Shown here in pieces: positions 50,876 to 58,532 of a stretch of DNA of 64,000 nucleotides. Made by a program: the position numbers and the translations under genes. The stretch covers positions 62,001 through 126,000 of the forward strand of contig UQLY01000009.1 of assembly GCA_900542015.1 (NCBI GenBank), read 5' to 3'. Under the pieces are notes generated by a model that did no database searches, had not been told where the DNA came from, and saw only the letters and a program-made list of their open reading frames with translations. This DNA is from an uncultured Lachnospiraceae bacterium. Its GTDB lineage: Bacteria > Bacillota > Clostridia > Lachnospirales > Lachnospiraceae. Each line of letters opens with the position of its first letter. The stretch's first letter is position 1.

Positions 50876-50926
50876 ATCCGGCAGGGAATGTTGTTTCCAA
50901 AAACACATATCTTTGCCGGATTTTTT
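50876..50926 (+). terminator. Terminator after the DHH gene
   Basis: ATCCGGCA (50876-50883) pairs with TGCCGGAT (50914-50921), followed by TTTTTT. The loop is long (30 nt). The T-run touches the stop of the convergent EFR1 gene. Confidence 0.65.
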
Positions 50927-51692
50927 ATGAAAACTTCTCTTCCTGCATTTTCCACTGCTCAATTACTTCTTTCCCAATCAGCGTGATCGCTTTCTGCGGG
51001 CAGTTGCTAAAACAGCGATAGCACATTGTACATCTGCTGCCCGAAACGGCTTTTCCATTTTCAATATGAATATTATGCAGGGGACATAGTTTCTCGCATA
51101 CGCCACAGCCGTTGCATTTCGCATGGTCAATTTTAGGATTTTGTGTGTATCGCTTTGTCTTATTGGCAAACCAGAGCCGCTGACCAAAAAGCCCTGCCAG
51201 ATGATAGAAAAAATTTAAGCCCTCTTTTGTCGGCTGACCTGCCAGATACCTTCTTGCCCCATCGTCTATTTTATTGCCGGCTGCCGCAATCAGTTTTCTG
51301 TTTTCTTCCGGCGTTTTCTTCAATGCCTTTACATCGCCGATACAGTCCGGCATTCGCACATGCAGTCCGCCGACGATATTCGCCCCATACTTTTTCAAAA
51401 GTCTTGCCGACACACCGGCGCCGTCTCCGCTGAAAAGTCCCATAGTTGCAATAATATAAATATTCTTTCCACGCCAAAGGGTACGGTTATTTTCAATAAA
51501 ATCACGGACAATTTTAGGAAGATTGCTGTAATACACCGGATAAGCAAAAACAATCTCTCCGGCATCCGCAAGCGCAGGAACCGCGTCGTCCCCTTCCATC
51601 GCATACATGGAATGTTCCGTTCCTATATTACTTAAAAACCTCGACAGGCAATATTTTGTATTACCCGTCCCGCTGAAATAAATACCTGTCAT
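50925..51692 (-). CDS. EFR1-type flavodoxin/ferredoxin fusion protein
   Basis: 255 residues. N-terminal flavodoxin-like domain ('MTGIYFSGTGNTKYCLSRFL', 'IYIIATMGLFSGDGAG') and a C-terminal 2x[4Fe-4S] ferredoxin with 'CNGCGVCEKLCP' and 'CTMCYRCFSNCP'. A cytoplasmic electron carrier of anaerobes. Convergent with the DHH gene and upstream of no obvious partner; the TetR gene is 62 nt upstream on the same strand and may regulate it. Confidence 0.93.
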   Translation of the reverse strand: MTGIYFSGTGNTKYCLSRFLSNIGTEHSMYAMEGDDAVPALADAGEIVFAYPVYYSNLPKIVRDFIENNRTLWRGKNIYIIATMGLFSGDGAGVSARLLKKYGANIVGGLHVRMPDCIGDVKALKKTPEENRKLIAAAGNKIDDGARRYLAGQPTKEGLNFFYHLAGLFGQRLWFANKTKRYTQNPKIDHAKCNGCGVCEKLCPLHNIHIENGKAVSGSRCTMCYRCFSNCPQKAITLIGKEVIEQWKMQEEKFS

Positions 51693-51754
51693 CCAAACTC
51701 CTCTCCCGTATGTTCCGCCTTTTCTATTCTGCCGTCTTTTTCATTCTGCCGCCC

Positions 51755-52387
51755 TTAATGATCTTCACTTTTTACCATTCGCAATATCATAGAGAAACCT
51801 TTTTGGAAAAATTCTTCCCTCTCTAATCCCAGCGCGTCTTTCAGATATGCCTGCTTACTGGTATGAAGGGAAATCAGTCCGCAGATACTTGACCACAAAA
51901 CAAAGGTTGCATGCAGCGAATCGATATCCGTCTTTATAAACCCAAGTTCTTTTCCCCTGTTTAAAAAGTCACACACAATTCTATTTATTTCCTCTCCGGT
52001 ATCATAAATGGATTTCAAAACGGGCAATTCTTCCATGCTTTTCGGATCTACGCTGATATTTCCGAGAATACACTCAAAATACATAGGATACTTCTCTTCA
52101 AACTGCACCAAAGTATCGCATAAAGAAAAATATGCTTTCTCATAATCATCCGCCTTGCAAAAACAGTCTTTTATCCCGTCCCGCAAAACAGACATATATT
52201 CTAATACAATATGATAATAAATATCGTCTTTATTCTTAAAATACACATAAATCGTCGCCTTACTGCAGTCCGCAGCGCGGGCGATTTCATCAACCGTTGT
52301 TTTTGAAAGACCCTTTACCTGAAAAAGCCCGCTTGCAGCGCTGAGGATATTTTTTTGATTATATTCAATCAACTTTTCCTTTTTCAT
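51755..52387 (-). CDS. TetR family transcriptional regulator
   Basis: 210 residues. N-terminal TetR helix-turn-helix ('ILSAASGLFQVKGLSKTTVDEIARAADCSKATIYVYF', split here as two parts around 'KGLSKTTVDEIAR'); the rest is an all-helical ligand domain. Immediately upstream of the EFR1 redox gene on the same strand. Its promoter is preceded by a set of G-runs. Confidence 0.92.
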   Translation of the reverse strand: MKKEKLIEYNQKNILSAASGLFQVKGLSKTTVDEIARAADCSKATIYVYFKNKDDIYYHIVLEYMSVLRDGIKDCFCKADDYEKAYFSLCDTLVQFEEKYPMYFECILGNISVDPKSMEELPVLKSIYDTGEEINRIVCDFLNRGKELGFIKTDIDSLHATFVLWSSICGLISLHTSKQAYLKDALGLEREEFFQKGFSMILRMVKSEDH

Positions 52388-52434
52388 GACCTTATAACTT
52401 ACCCTCCCATAACTATTAAACTATCATTTCAATA

Positions 52435-52463
52435 ATTATAACATCAGTTTTACTTATAATCAA
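52435..52463 (-). promoter_or_regulatory. Promoter of the TetR gene
   Basis: On the minus strand TTGATT (52458-52463), 17 nt, perfect TATAAT (52435-52440). The G-run tract begins at the very next base upstream of the -35. Confidence 0.6.
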
Positions 52464-52539
52464 CCCCCAAAAACTCCCCCAAAAATCCAAATAGCCCCCC
52501 AAATCCAAACAAAACCCCCAAAATTGGAATAGATCCCCC
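52464..52539 (-). repeat. Five G-runs (possible G-quadruplex) upstream of the TetR promoter
   Basis: The minus strand has runs of 5, 5, 6, 5 and 5 G at 52464-52468, 52476-52480, 52495-52500, 52515-52519 and 52535-52539, separated by A/T-rich stretches of 7 to 15 nt. The repeated unit resembles CCCCCAAAAATCCAAA read on the plus strand. Confidence 0.6.
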
Positions 52540-52575
52540 TAAAAAATCAAAAACACCAAATCCAAGCAGAAAGTA

Positions 52576-52767
52576 ATTTAAAAAAAAGAAGAGGCTGCCG
52601 CAGTTATCAAATATCATATAGATCAAAGGAAACCTTCACAAAAACGCCGGTACTTAATCCGCGTATTTTGCGGATTTACGTACCGCTGCGTTTTTATAGA
52701 GCGAAAGCGTGTTTCCGTGCTCTATAGAATATTTTATAATGGCGGCAGCCTCTTCTTCCTTTTAAAT
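52576..52767. repeat. 192-bp folded element with 26-bp inverted ends; fab operon terminator
   Basis: Inverted ends at 52576-52601 and 52742-52767 match in 24 of 26 positions, with a perfect 16-bp core AAGAAGAGGCTGCCGC. Inside are two further hairpins: TATAGAGC with GCTCTATA (near 52696-52726), and a long stem CGGTAC / AATCCGC / GCGGATT / GTACCG (near 52648-52685). Read on the minus strand the closing stem is followed by T8, so it can terminate the fab operon after fabH. It fills most of the 391-nt gap between fabH and the TetR gene. It could be a MITE or a structured RNA. Confidence 0.7.
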
Positions 52768-52778
52768 ACTTCTCCTCT

Positions 52779-53741
52779 TTACCATTCCATCACCCCGGCG
52801 CTCCAGGTCAGTCCTGCCCCGAAGCCCGCCAGCACGATTTTATCTCCTCTTTGCAGCATACCTTTTTTATTTACCTCATCCAGCAAGATCGGCACGCTTC
52901 CCGCAGAAATATTTCCGCAATGTTCCAGCGCGGTAGGAAACTTATCCAGATCCGCCTTTAACCGTTTCGCCACCGACTGTATGATTCTGATATTCGCCTG
53001 ATGCAGCAGGAAATATTTAATATCGGAAACCTCTAATCCGGCTTCTTCCAATACCTTCTTGATACTGACAGGCACGGTGCTTACCGCAAACTTATAAACC
53101 TCCTGCCCGTCCATATGCACATAGTCCGGATTCGTAGGATTTTGGACCAGCGGATTATTATTTAACCTGCTTTTACACGCCAGAACCATGCCTTTAGAAC
53201 CGTCGGAACCCTGAGTAAAATTGACAAGCCCCGTTTCATCCGCCCGAACGACCGCCGCCCCCGCGCCGTCTCCAAACAATACGCAGGTGCTTCTGTCGTT
53301 CCAGTCCATCAGCCTGCTTAAAGTTTCCGCTCCGATGATCAGCGCGTTTTTATAAATGCCGCTGTGAATATATGCGTAAGCCGTATTCATCGCAAACATA
53401 AAGCCCGAGCAAGCCGCGTTCATATCAAACGCCACCGCATTATCAGCACCGATGATACTCTGTACTTCACAGGCGGTAGAAGGCGTCACATAATCTCCCG
53501 ACACGGTTCCCACAATGATCAGATCCAGTTCCTCCGCTTTCATTCCCGCTTCCGCCAAGGCACGCTTTGCCGCCTCGGCAGACATCCAAGCCGTGGTCTC
53601 GTCCTTCGCCAGATGCCGCTCTCTGATCCCCGTTCTGCTGGATATCCACTCGTCCGAGGTATCCATGATCTCAGCAAGATCATCATTGGATACGATATTT
53701 TCGGGAAGATAACTTCCCGTTCCCATAATTCTGATCGTCAT
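52779..53741 (-). CDS. fabH: Beta-ketoacyl-ACP synthase III
   Basis: 320 residues. Starts fatty acid synthesis by condensing acetyl-CoA (or a branched starter) with malonyl-ACP. Catalytic triad is complete: C111 ('NAACSGFMFAM'), H247 ('LLHQANIRI') and N277 ('EHCGNISAGSVP'). Normal length. Last gene of the fab operon, which is unusual since fabH often leads. Ribosome site GGAAAGG before the ATG. Confidence 0.96.
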   Translation of the reverse strand: MTIRIMGTGSYLPENIVSNDDLAEIMDTSDEWISSRTGIRERHLAKDETTAWMSAEAAKRALAEAGMKAEELDLIIVGTVSGDYVTPSTACEVQSIIGADNAVAFDMNAACSGFMFAMNTAYAYIHSGIYKNALIIGAETLSRLMDWNDRSTCVLFGDGAGAAVVRADETGLVNFTQGSDGSKGMVLACKSRLNNNPLVQNPTNPDYVHMDGQEVYKFAVSTVPVSIKKVLEEAGLEVSDIKYFLLHQANIRIIQSVAKRLKADLDKFPTALEHCGNISAGSVPILLDEVNKKGMLQRGDKIVLAGFGAGLTWSAGVMEW

Positions 53742-53773
53742 AATCCATGCTTTCCTTTCCGAACAGCCGCAAA

Positions 53774-54211
53774 TCAGCCCTTATCCCCGACGGCAAAGGT
53801 CAGCTCCGCCTGTACCACCAGTTTTCCGTCCACATAAGCTTTCGCGCTTCCGACGCCAATAGGTCCCTTCATTTTAATAATTTCTGTTTCCATCATCAAA
53901 ACGTCTCCGGGAACCACCTTTCCCTTAAAACGCGCTTCCTTAATACCTCCGAAAAAGACCAATTTCCCTTTGTTTTCGGGCATACTCAAGATCGCAACCG
54001 CACCGACCTGCGCCAGCGCCTCTATCATCAGCACGCCCGGCATTACCGGTTCTCCCGGAAAATGCCCGGCAAAAAACGGCTCGTTATAAGTCACGCATTT
54101 TTTTCCCGTCGCCTTTACTCCCGGTTCCAGCTCTTCAATGGTATCCACCAGCAAAAAGGGCTGTCTGTGAGGTAAAATATCCAAAATTTCCTTCGTTGTT
54201 AATACCGACAT
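53774..54211 (-). CDS. fabZ: 3-hydroxyacyl-ACP dehydratase FabZ
   Basis: About 145 residues. Hot-dog fold dehydratase that removes water from 3-hydroxyacyl-ACP. 'ILPHRQPFLLVDTIEELEPG' and the catalytic H50/E64 pair ('FAGHFPGEPVMPGVLMIEAL') are present. The ATG at 54211 (MSVLTTKEIL) is preferred because AAGAGGAAG lies just upstream; the earlier ATG at 54232 overlaps that site. Confidence 0.95.
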   Translation of the reverse strand: MSVLTTKEILDILPHRQPFLLVDTIEELEPGVKATGKKCVTYNEPFFAGHFPGEPVMPGVLMIEALAQVGAVAILSMPENKGKLVFFGGIKEARFKGKVVPGDVLMMETEIIKMKGPIGVGSAKAYVDGKLVVQAELTFAVGDKG

Positions 54212-54277
54212 AATCTTCCTCTTTTCCGTCATGATTTTGTTTTATTTTCTCATTTATTTCTCTTTCCTTCAAGACGC

Positions 54278-55513
54278 CTATTCCGCGTATTTCTTGAGAA
54301 TAATTGTGGCATTATGCCCGCCAAATCCTAGGGAATTAGAAAGCGCATAGGTAAATTCTCCCTCTACAGGCTCCATGCAATAATCCAGATCACATTCCTC
54401 ATCCGGCTCCTTTAACCCTACGGTCTGGTGCAGATAGCCTTCCTCCAGTTCCTTTACACAGGTAATAAATTCGATCGCTCCCGCCGCTCCCAGCAGATGC
54501 CCGATCATGGACTTGGTGGAATTGATCTTCATTTCCTTCGCATGTTCGCCGAAGGCTAGTTTAATCGCCCTTGTCTCAAACAGATCGTTGTGATGCGTAC
54601 TTGTGCCATGGGCATTGATGTATACAATATCCTCGGGCTGCAGACCTGCGTCCTTTACCGCGTTAGTCATCGCCCTCGCCGCGCCGGAACCGTCCTCCAC
54701 AGGCGACGTAATATGATAAGCATCGGAAGAGCAGCCGTATCCCACAACTTCGCCATAGATTTTCGCGCCGCGCCCTTTGGCGTGTTCCAGCTCCTCCAGC
54801 ACGACTACCGCCGCGCCTTCTCCCATGACAAACCCGCTTCTGTCTTTGTCAAAAGGCATACAGCATCTTTCGGGATCATCGGAGCTTGTCAATGCGGTCA
54901 ACGCTGCAAACCCCGCAACCCCTACGGGCGTAATACAGCTTTCCGTTCCGCCTGCTACCATGATATCGGCGTCGCCGTACTGAATGGTACGATATGCCTC
55001 TCCGATGGAGTTGGTTCCCGTAGCGCATGCCGTTACACAGTTGATGCTTTTTCCCTTTAAGCCAAACTGAATGGATACGTTCCCCGCCGCCATATTGCTG
55101 ATCATCATAGGCACCATCAGCGGATTGCAGCGATTCGGTCCCTTCGTTAAAATTTTTTCATACTCTCTTTCCACCGTCTGTAAAGAACCGATGCCCGATC
55201 CGATGGAAACGCCCGCCATATAAGGATCTTCCTTTTCCATATCGACTGCCGCGTCAGCCAGAGCCTCCTTCGCAGCCGCTACCGCATACTGGCAAAACAG
55301 CTCCATTCTCTTAGCCGCCTTAAAATCCATATATTCCTTGCCTGCAAATCCCTTTACCTCCGCCGCCACATGGCATTTGTATTCGGAAGCGTCAAATTTG
55401 CTGATCTCTCCGAAACCGGTTTTTCCTTCTTTTACGGAAGCCCAAAATTCATCTACGTTAAGTCCTATGGGAGTAATGGCTCCCATACCGGTTACTACCA
55501 CTCTTCTACTCAT
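54278..55513 (-). CDS. fabF: Beta-ketoacyl-ACP synthase II
   Basis: 411 residues. Elongating condensing enzyme with C163 ('TACATGTNS'), H302 ('INAHGTSTHHND') and H339 ('SMIGHLLGAAG'). Normal family length. It lies 20 nt after fabG and 46 nt before fabZ in the operon. Confidence 0.97.
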   Translation of the reverse strand: MSRRVVVTGMGAITPIGLNVDEFWASVKEGKTGFGEISKFDASEYKCHVAAEVKGFAGKEYMDFKAAKRMELFCQYAVAAAKEALADAAVDMEKEDPYMAGVSIGSGIGSLQTVEREYEKILTKGPNRCNPLMVPMMISNMAAGNVSIQFGLKGKSINCVTACATGTNSIGEAYRTIQYGDADIMVAGGTESCITPVGVAGFAALTALTSSDDPERCCMPFDKDRSGFVMGEGAAVVVLEELEHAKGRGAKIYGEVVGYGCSSDAYHITSPVEDGSGAARAMTNAVKDAGLQPEDIVYINAHGTSTHHNDLFETRAIKLAFGEHAKEMKINSTKSMIGHLLGAAGAIEFITCVKELEEGYLHQTVGLKEPDEECDLDYCMEPVEGEFTYALSNSLGFGGHNATIILKKYAE

Positions 55514-55533
55514 GATCTTTTCCCTTTCTCATT

Positions 55534-56274
55534 TTACATCGCCATTCCGCCGTCTACGGAAATAACCTGTCCCGTGATATAAGCCGCCTTCGGGCTTGCC
55601 AGAAACGCAACCGTCTCCGCTACATCCTTAGGCGTTCCGATTCTCTTTAAAGGAATCTGCTGCAAGGTCGCTTCCTTCGCCGCATCAGTCATCGCCTCCG
55701 TCATATCCGTAGCGATAAATCCGGGCGCCACTGTGTTTACCGTGATGTTTCTGCTCGCCAGCTCCCTCGCCATGCTCTTAGTCAGACCAATAACTCCCGC
55801 CTTGGAAGCCGCGTAGTTCGCCTGTCCCGCATTACCGAGAATCCCCGTTACCGACGCCATGTTGATAATGGCGCCCGATCTCTGTTTCAAAAACGGACGG
55901 TACAAATGTTTGATCGTATTGTAGGTTCCCTTTAAATTCGTATTGATTACCGCGTCGAAATCCTCCGGCGATATTCTCATCAACAGGTTATCCCTTGTAA
56001 TACCCGCATTATTTACGAGAATATCAATTTTTCCAAAGGTTTCCAGCGCCTTTGTTATCATTTCCCCACACGCTTCATAATCCGCAACGGAACACTGCAT
56101 CGCTTCCGCTTTCCGTCCCATTTCCCGGATCTGCGCCGCCACCTCGTCCGCTTTCTCCCCGGAGCCGTTATAATTGACAATCACGTCCGCCCCGTAAGAA
56201 GCAAGGGTCAACGCGATTTCCCTGCCGATTCCCCTGCTTGCGCCGGTTACCAGCGCTGTTTTTCCTTCTAACAT
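55534..56274 (-). CDS. fabG: 3-oxoacyl-ACP reductase FabG
   Basis: 246 residues, short-chain dehydrogenase. 'GASRGIGREI' binds NADPH; catalytic S141, Y154 and K158 ('YAASKAG') are present; 'VAPGFIATDMT' and the C-terminal 'GQVISVDGGMAM' are typical for FabG. Reduces 3-oxoacyl-ACP in each elongation round. Confidence 0.97.
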   Translation of the reverse strand: MLEGKTALVTGASRGIGREIALTLASYGADVIVNYNGSGEKADEVAAQIREMGRKAEAMQCSVADYEACGEMITKALETFGKIDILVNNAGITRDNLLMRISPEDFDAVINTNLKGTYNTIKHLYRPFLKQRSGAIINMASVTGILGNAGQANYAASKAGVIGLTKSMARELASRNITVNTVAPGFIATDMTEAMTDAAKEATLQQIPLKRIGTPKDVAETVAFLASPKAAYITGQVISVDGGMAM

Positions 56275-56319
56275 AGTCTCCCATCTCCCATTACTGTTTT
56301 TATATTTTGATCCATGCGC

Positions 56320-57249
56320 TCATGCCTTTGCACCAAGCGCTTCTGCGACCTTTTCCAGATCCTCCGGCTTTTCTATGCTGTAAACCTTCATTTCCCGGTT
56401 TATTTTCCTCATAAATCCCGTCAGCGTCTTGCCGGGTCCTATTTCAATAAAAGTATCCGCTCCGTCCGCAATCATTCTCTCTACGCTCTGCTGCCATTTG
56501 ACCGGAGAGGAAACCTGTTTTTCCAATAAAGGCTTTACTTCCTCCGTATTTGTGACATAAGCCGCCGTTACATTTGCGATATACGGTATCGCAATCGGAT
56601 GAATTTCCACATTTTTCAGCGCTTCGCCCAGCTTTTTCCCGGCTCCCGCCAGCATCGCGGAATGAAAAGGACCGCTGACTTTAAGGGGTACGCACCGTTT
56701 GGCTCCCGCCTCGCTGCATTTTGCCGCAGCCGCTTCTACCGCAGCCGCCTCTCCGGTAATTACCGTCTGTCCGGGGCAGTTATAATTTGCAACGGATACT
56801 ATGCCTTCCGTACTTTCACACGCTTCTTCAATCTTTGCCGTATCCAGCCCCAGCACCGCCGTCATGGCTCCGCCCGTGGGTACTGCCTCCTGCATATAAA
56901 TGCCTCTCTTTCGTACCAGCGCAAAGGCGTCCTCCGGGGTCAATACGCCGCTCGCCATCAGTGCGCCGTATTCTCCGAGGCTTAACCCCGCCGTCACGTC
57001 AGGCTTAATCCCCTTTTCTTCCACTGCCTTTAACATCGCTGCCTCTGCGGCTATCATCGCAATCTGCGTATATTCCGTAATATGAATCTGTTCGTTTTCT
57101 TCAAAGCAGAGAGAAACCACGTCCAGTCCGCTTGCCCTGGAAGCTGTTTCAAAAACTTCTTTACAGACGGGAAACGTATCATAAAATTCCTTTCCCATTC
57201 CTATGTACTGCGATCCCTGTCCCGGAAACATAAATGCGACTTTTCCCAT
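56320..57249 (-). CDS. fabD: Malonyl-CoA:ACP transacylase
   Basis: About 309 residues. Loads malonyl groups onto ACP. 'AFMFPGQGSQYIGMG' at the start, nucleophile S90 ('TAGLSLGEYGALMASG') and the histidine in 'GPFHSAML' are all present. Start at 57249 chosen because AGAGG lies about 9 nt upstream; the ATG at 57258 directly abuts it. A perfect FabT-type palindrome and a terminator lie between acpP and this gene. Confidence 0.95.
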   Translation of the reverse strand: MGKVAFMFPGQGSQYIGMGKEFYDTFPVCKEVFETASRASGLDVVSLCFEENEQIHITEYTQIAMIAAEAAMLKAVEEKGIKPDVTAGLSLGEYGALMASGVLTPEDAFALVRKRGIYMQEAVPTGGAMTAVLGLDTAKIEEACESTEGIVSVANYNCPGQTVITGEAAAVEAAAAKCSEAGAKRCVPLKVSGPFHSAMLAGAGKKLGEALKNVEIHPIAIPYIANVTAAYVTNTEEVKPLLEKQVSSPVKWQQSVERMIADGADTFIEIGPGKTLTGFMRKINREMKVYSIEKPEDLEKVAEALGAKA

Positions 57250-57287
57250 TTCTTCCATCCTCTCTTAACCTGTTTCAAAAAGCCTCA

Positions 57288-57310
57288 AATATTTTGATAT
57301 TCAAAATATT
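57288..57310. promoter_or_regulatory. FabT-type operator upstream of fabD
   Basis: A perfect 10-3-10 palindrome: AATATTTTGA, TAT, TCAAAATATT. It contains the core TTTGA-N3-TCAAA, which is the site type known for FabT. It lies about 40 nt before the fabD start, downstream of the acpP terminator. No clear -35/-10 pair could be assigned next to it. Confidence 0.7.
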
Positions 57311-57318
57311 GTCTTTTA

Positions 57319-57350
57319 TAAAAAGGAGATCCGCCGTTCTCGGATCTCCC
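57319..57350 (-). terminator. Terminator between acpP and fabD
   Basis: GGAGATCCG (57325-57333) pairs with CGGATCTCC (57341-57349); on the minus strand a TTTTTA stretch follows. It would end acpP mRNA so that ACP is made separately from, and in excess of, the enzymes. Confidence 0.8.
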
Positions 57351-57372
57351 CGATTGTCCCGCAAAACCGTCC

Positions 57373-57606
57373 TTATGCCTCTACGCCTTTGCTCTTCATG
57401 TATTCAATAACAGCGCCTACTGTTGTAATCTGCTCCAAATCCTCGGAAGGAATTTCAATTCCGTATTCCTCTTCAAAAGCCATAACCAGTTCAAACAAAT
57501 CTAAGGAGTCAGCGCCTAAGTCGTCTTTAAAAGAAGACTCTTCTGTAATTTCAACTCCATCCAGATTTAACTGCTCTTCAATGATTTCTTTTACTCTTTC
57601 TAACAT
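57373..57606 (-). CDS. acpP: Acyl carrier protein
   Basis: 77 residues, the usual length. The phosphopantetheine site is S34 in 'DDLGADSLDLFELV'. Highly acidic. The ATG at 57606 (MLERVKEIIE) is the true start, since AAGGAG lies within the in-frame extension to 57627. First gene of the fab operon with its own promoter and terminator. Confidence 0.97.
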   Translation of the reverse strand: MLERVKEIIEEQLNLDGVEITEESSFKDDLGADSLDLFELVMAFEEEYGIEIPSEDLEQITTVGAVIEYMKSKGVEA

Positions 57607-57635
57607 TATGATCTTCTCCTTTTTCATTCACAGAA

Positions 57636-57656
57636 ATAGTTTGACATTCAAAGTAT
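57636..57656. promoter_or_regulatory. FabT-type operator at the acpP promoter
   Basis: A 9-3-9 inverted repeat, ATAGTTTGA, CAT, TCAAAGTAT, with one mismatch. It overlaps the -10 of the acpP promoter by five bases, the classical place for a repressor. Confidence 0.7.
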
Positions 57657-57680
57657 ATTATCTGTTATCCGGTTTGTCAA
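57652..57680 (-). promoter_or_regulatory. acpP promoter
   Basis: On the minus strand perfect TTGACA (57675-57680), 17 nt, TATACT (57652-57657). It sits at and inside the 3' end of the rsmI gene, so the fab operon has its own start although it follows rsmI by only 51 nt. Confidence 0.8.
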
Positions 57681-58521
57681 CAGTTTTCAGCAGATATTGA
57701 TACACATCCCTTTTGGAAATTCCTCTGTCCTTCGCTACCTGCTTCATGGCTTCCTTGCGGTCCATTCCCTGATCCTCATAGATCTTCATATGATCTTCCA
57801 CGGATATTGACTGCCAATCCTTCTGTTGTTCTTTTTTTCTATCATAAAGGCTTTTGCCTTCTATGACAAGTACATATTCGCCTCTGGGAGCATCTTTTTC
57901 ATAATAATTTACCGCTTTTTCCAAAGTTGTAGGAAAAACCTCTTCAAATTTCTTTGTCAGTTCCCTGCACAACGTCACTCTGCGGTCTCCCAGAGCCTCA
58001 TACAATTCTTCTAAGGTCGCCTTTAAATGATGGGGCGCCTCATATATAATAATCGTTCTGGACTCCTTTTGTAAATCCTCTAACACCATTTTTTTATCTT
58101 TTTTTTCGGAGGGCAGGAATCCCTCAAAGCAAAAACGCCTTGTAGACAGTCCCGAAAGGGTCAGCGCCGTAATACATGCCGCCGGTCCCGGCAGGCTGGT
58201 CACGGTTACGCCCGCTTCCTGGCACATCGCCACAAGCACCTCCCCCGGATCGGAAATCGCCGGAGTCCCCGCGTCGGTAATTAGCGCGATGTCTTCACCC
58301 TGCTGCAGCTTTTTTATTAAAGTTTTCGCTTTTTCTACTTTATTGTATTCATGATAACTGGTCATCGGCGTCCGGATACCGAAATGATTCAACAGCTTTA
58401 TGCTGTTTCTCGTATCCTCCGCGGCAATCAGGTCAACCTGCTCCAGGGTTTCCCTGACCCTTGGCGTCATGTCTCCCAGATTACCGATGGGAGTCGCGCA
58501 CAAATATAAAGTCCCGCTCAT
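57658..58521 (-). CDS. rsmI: 16S rRNA (cytidine-1402-2'-O)-methyltransferase
   Basis: 287 residues. Tetrapyrrole-methylase fold: 'GTLYLCATPIGNLGDMTPRV', 'AAEDTRNSIKLLNHFGI', 'LITDAGTPAISDPG' and 'SGLSTRRFCFEGFLPS' are RsmI signatures. Methylates C1402 of 16S rRNA at the ribosomal P site. A C-terminal extension ('KQVAKDRGISKRDVYQYLL') resembles a small helix-turn-helix, as in many Gram-positive RsmI. 11 nt after trmN6. Confidence 0.96.
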   Translation of the reverse strand: MSGTLYLCATPIGNLGDMTPRVRETLEQVDLIAAEDTRNSIKLLNHFGIRTPMTSYHEYNKVEKAKTLIKKLQQGEDIALITDAGTPAISDPGEVLVAMCQEAGVTVTSLPGPAACITALTLSGLSTRRFCFEGFLPSEKKDKKMVLEDLQKESRTIIIYEAPHHLKATLEELYEALGDRRVTLCRELTKKFEEVFPTTLEKAVNYYEKDAPRGEYVLVIEGKSLYDRKKEQQKDWQSISVEDHMKIYEDQGMDRKEAMKQVAKDRGISKRDVYQYLLKTVDKPDNR

Positions 58522-58532
58522 ATTATTTTCCT

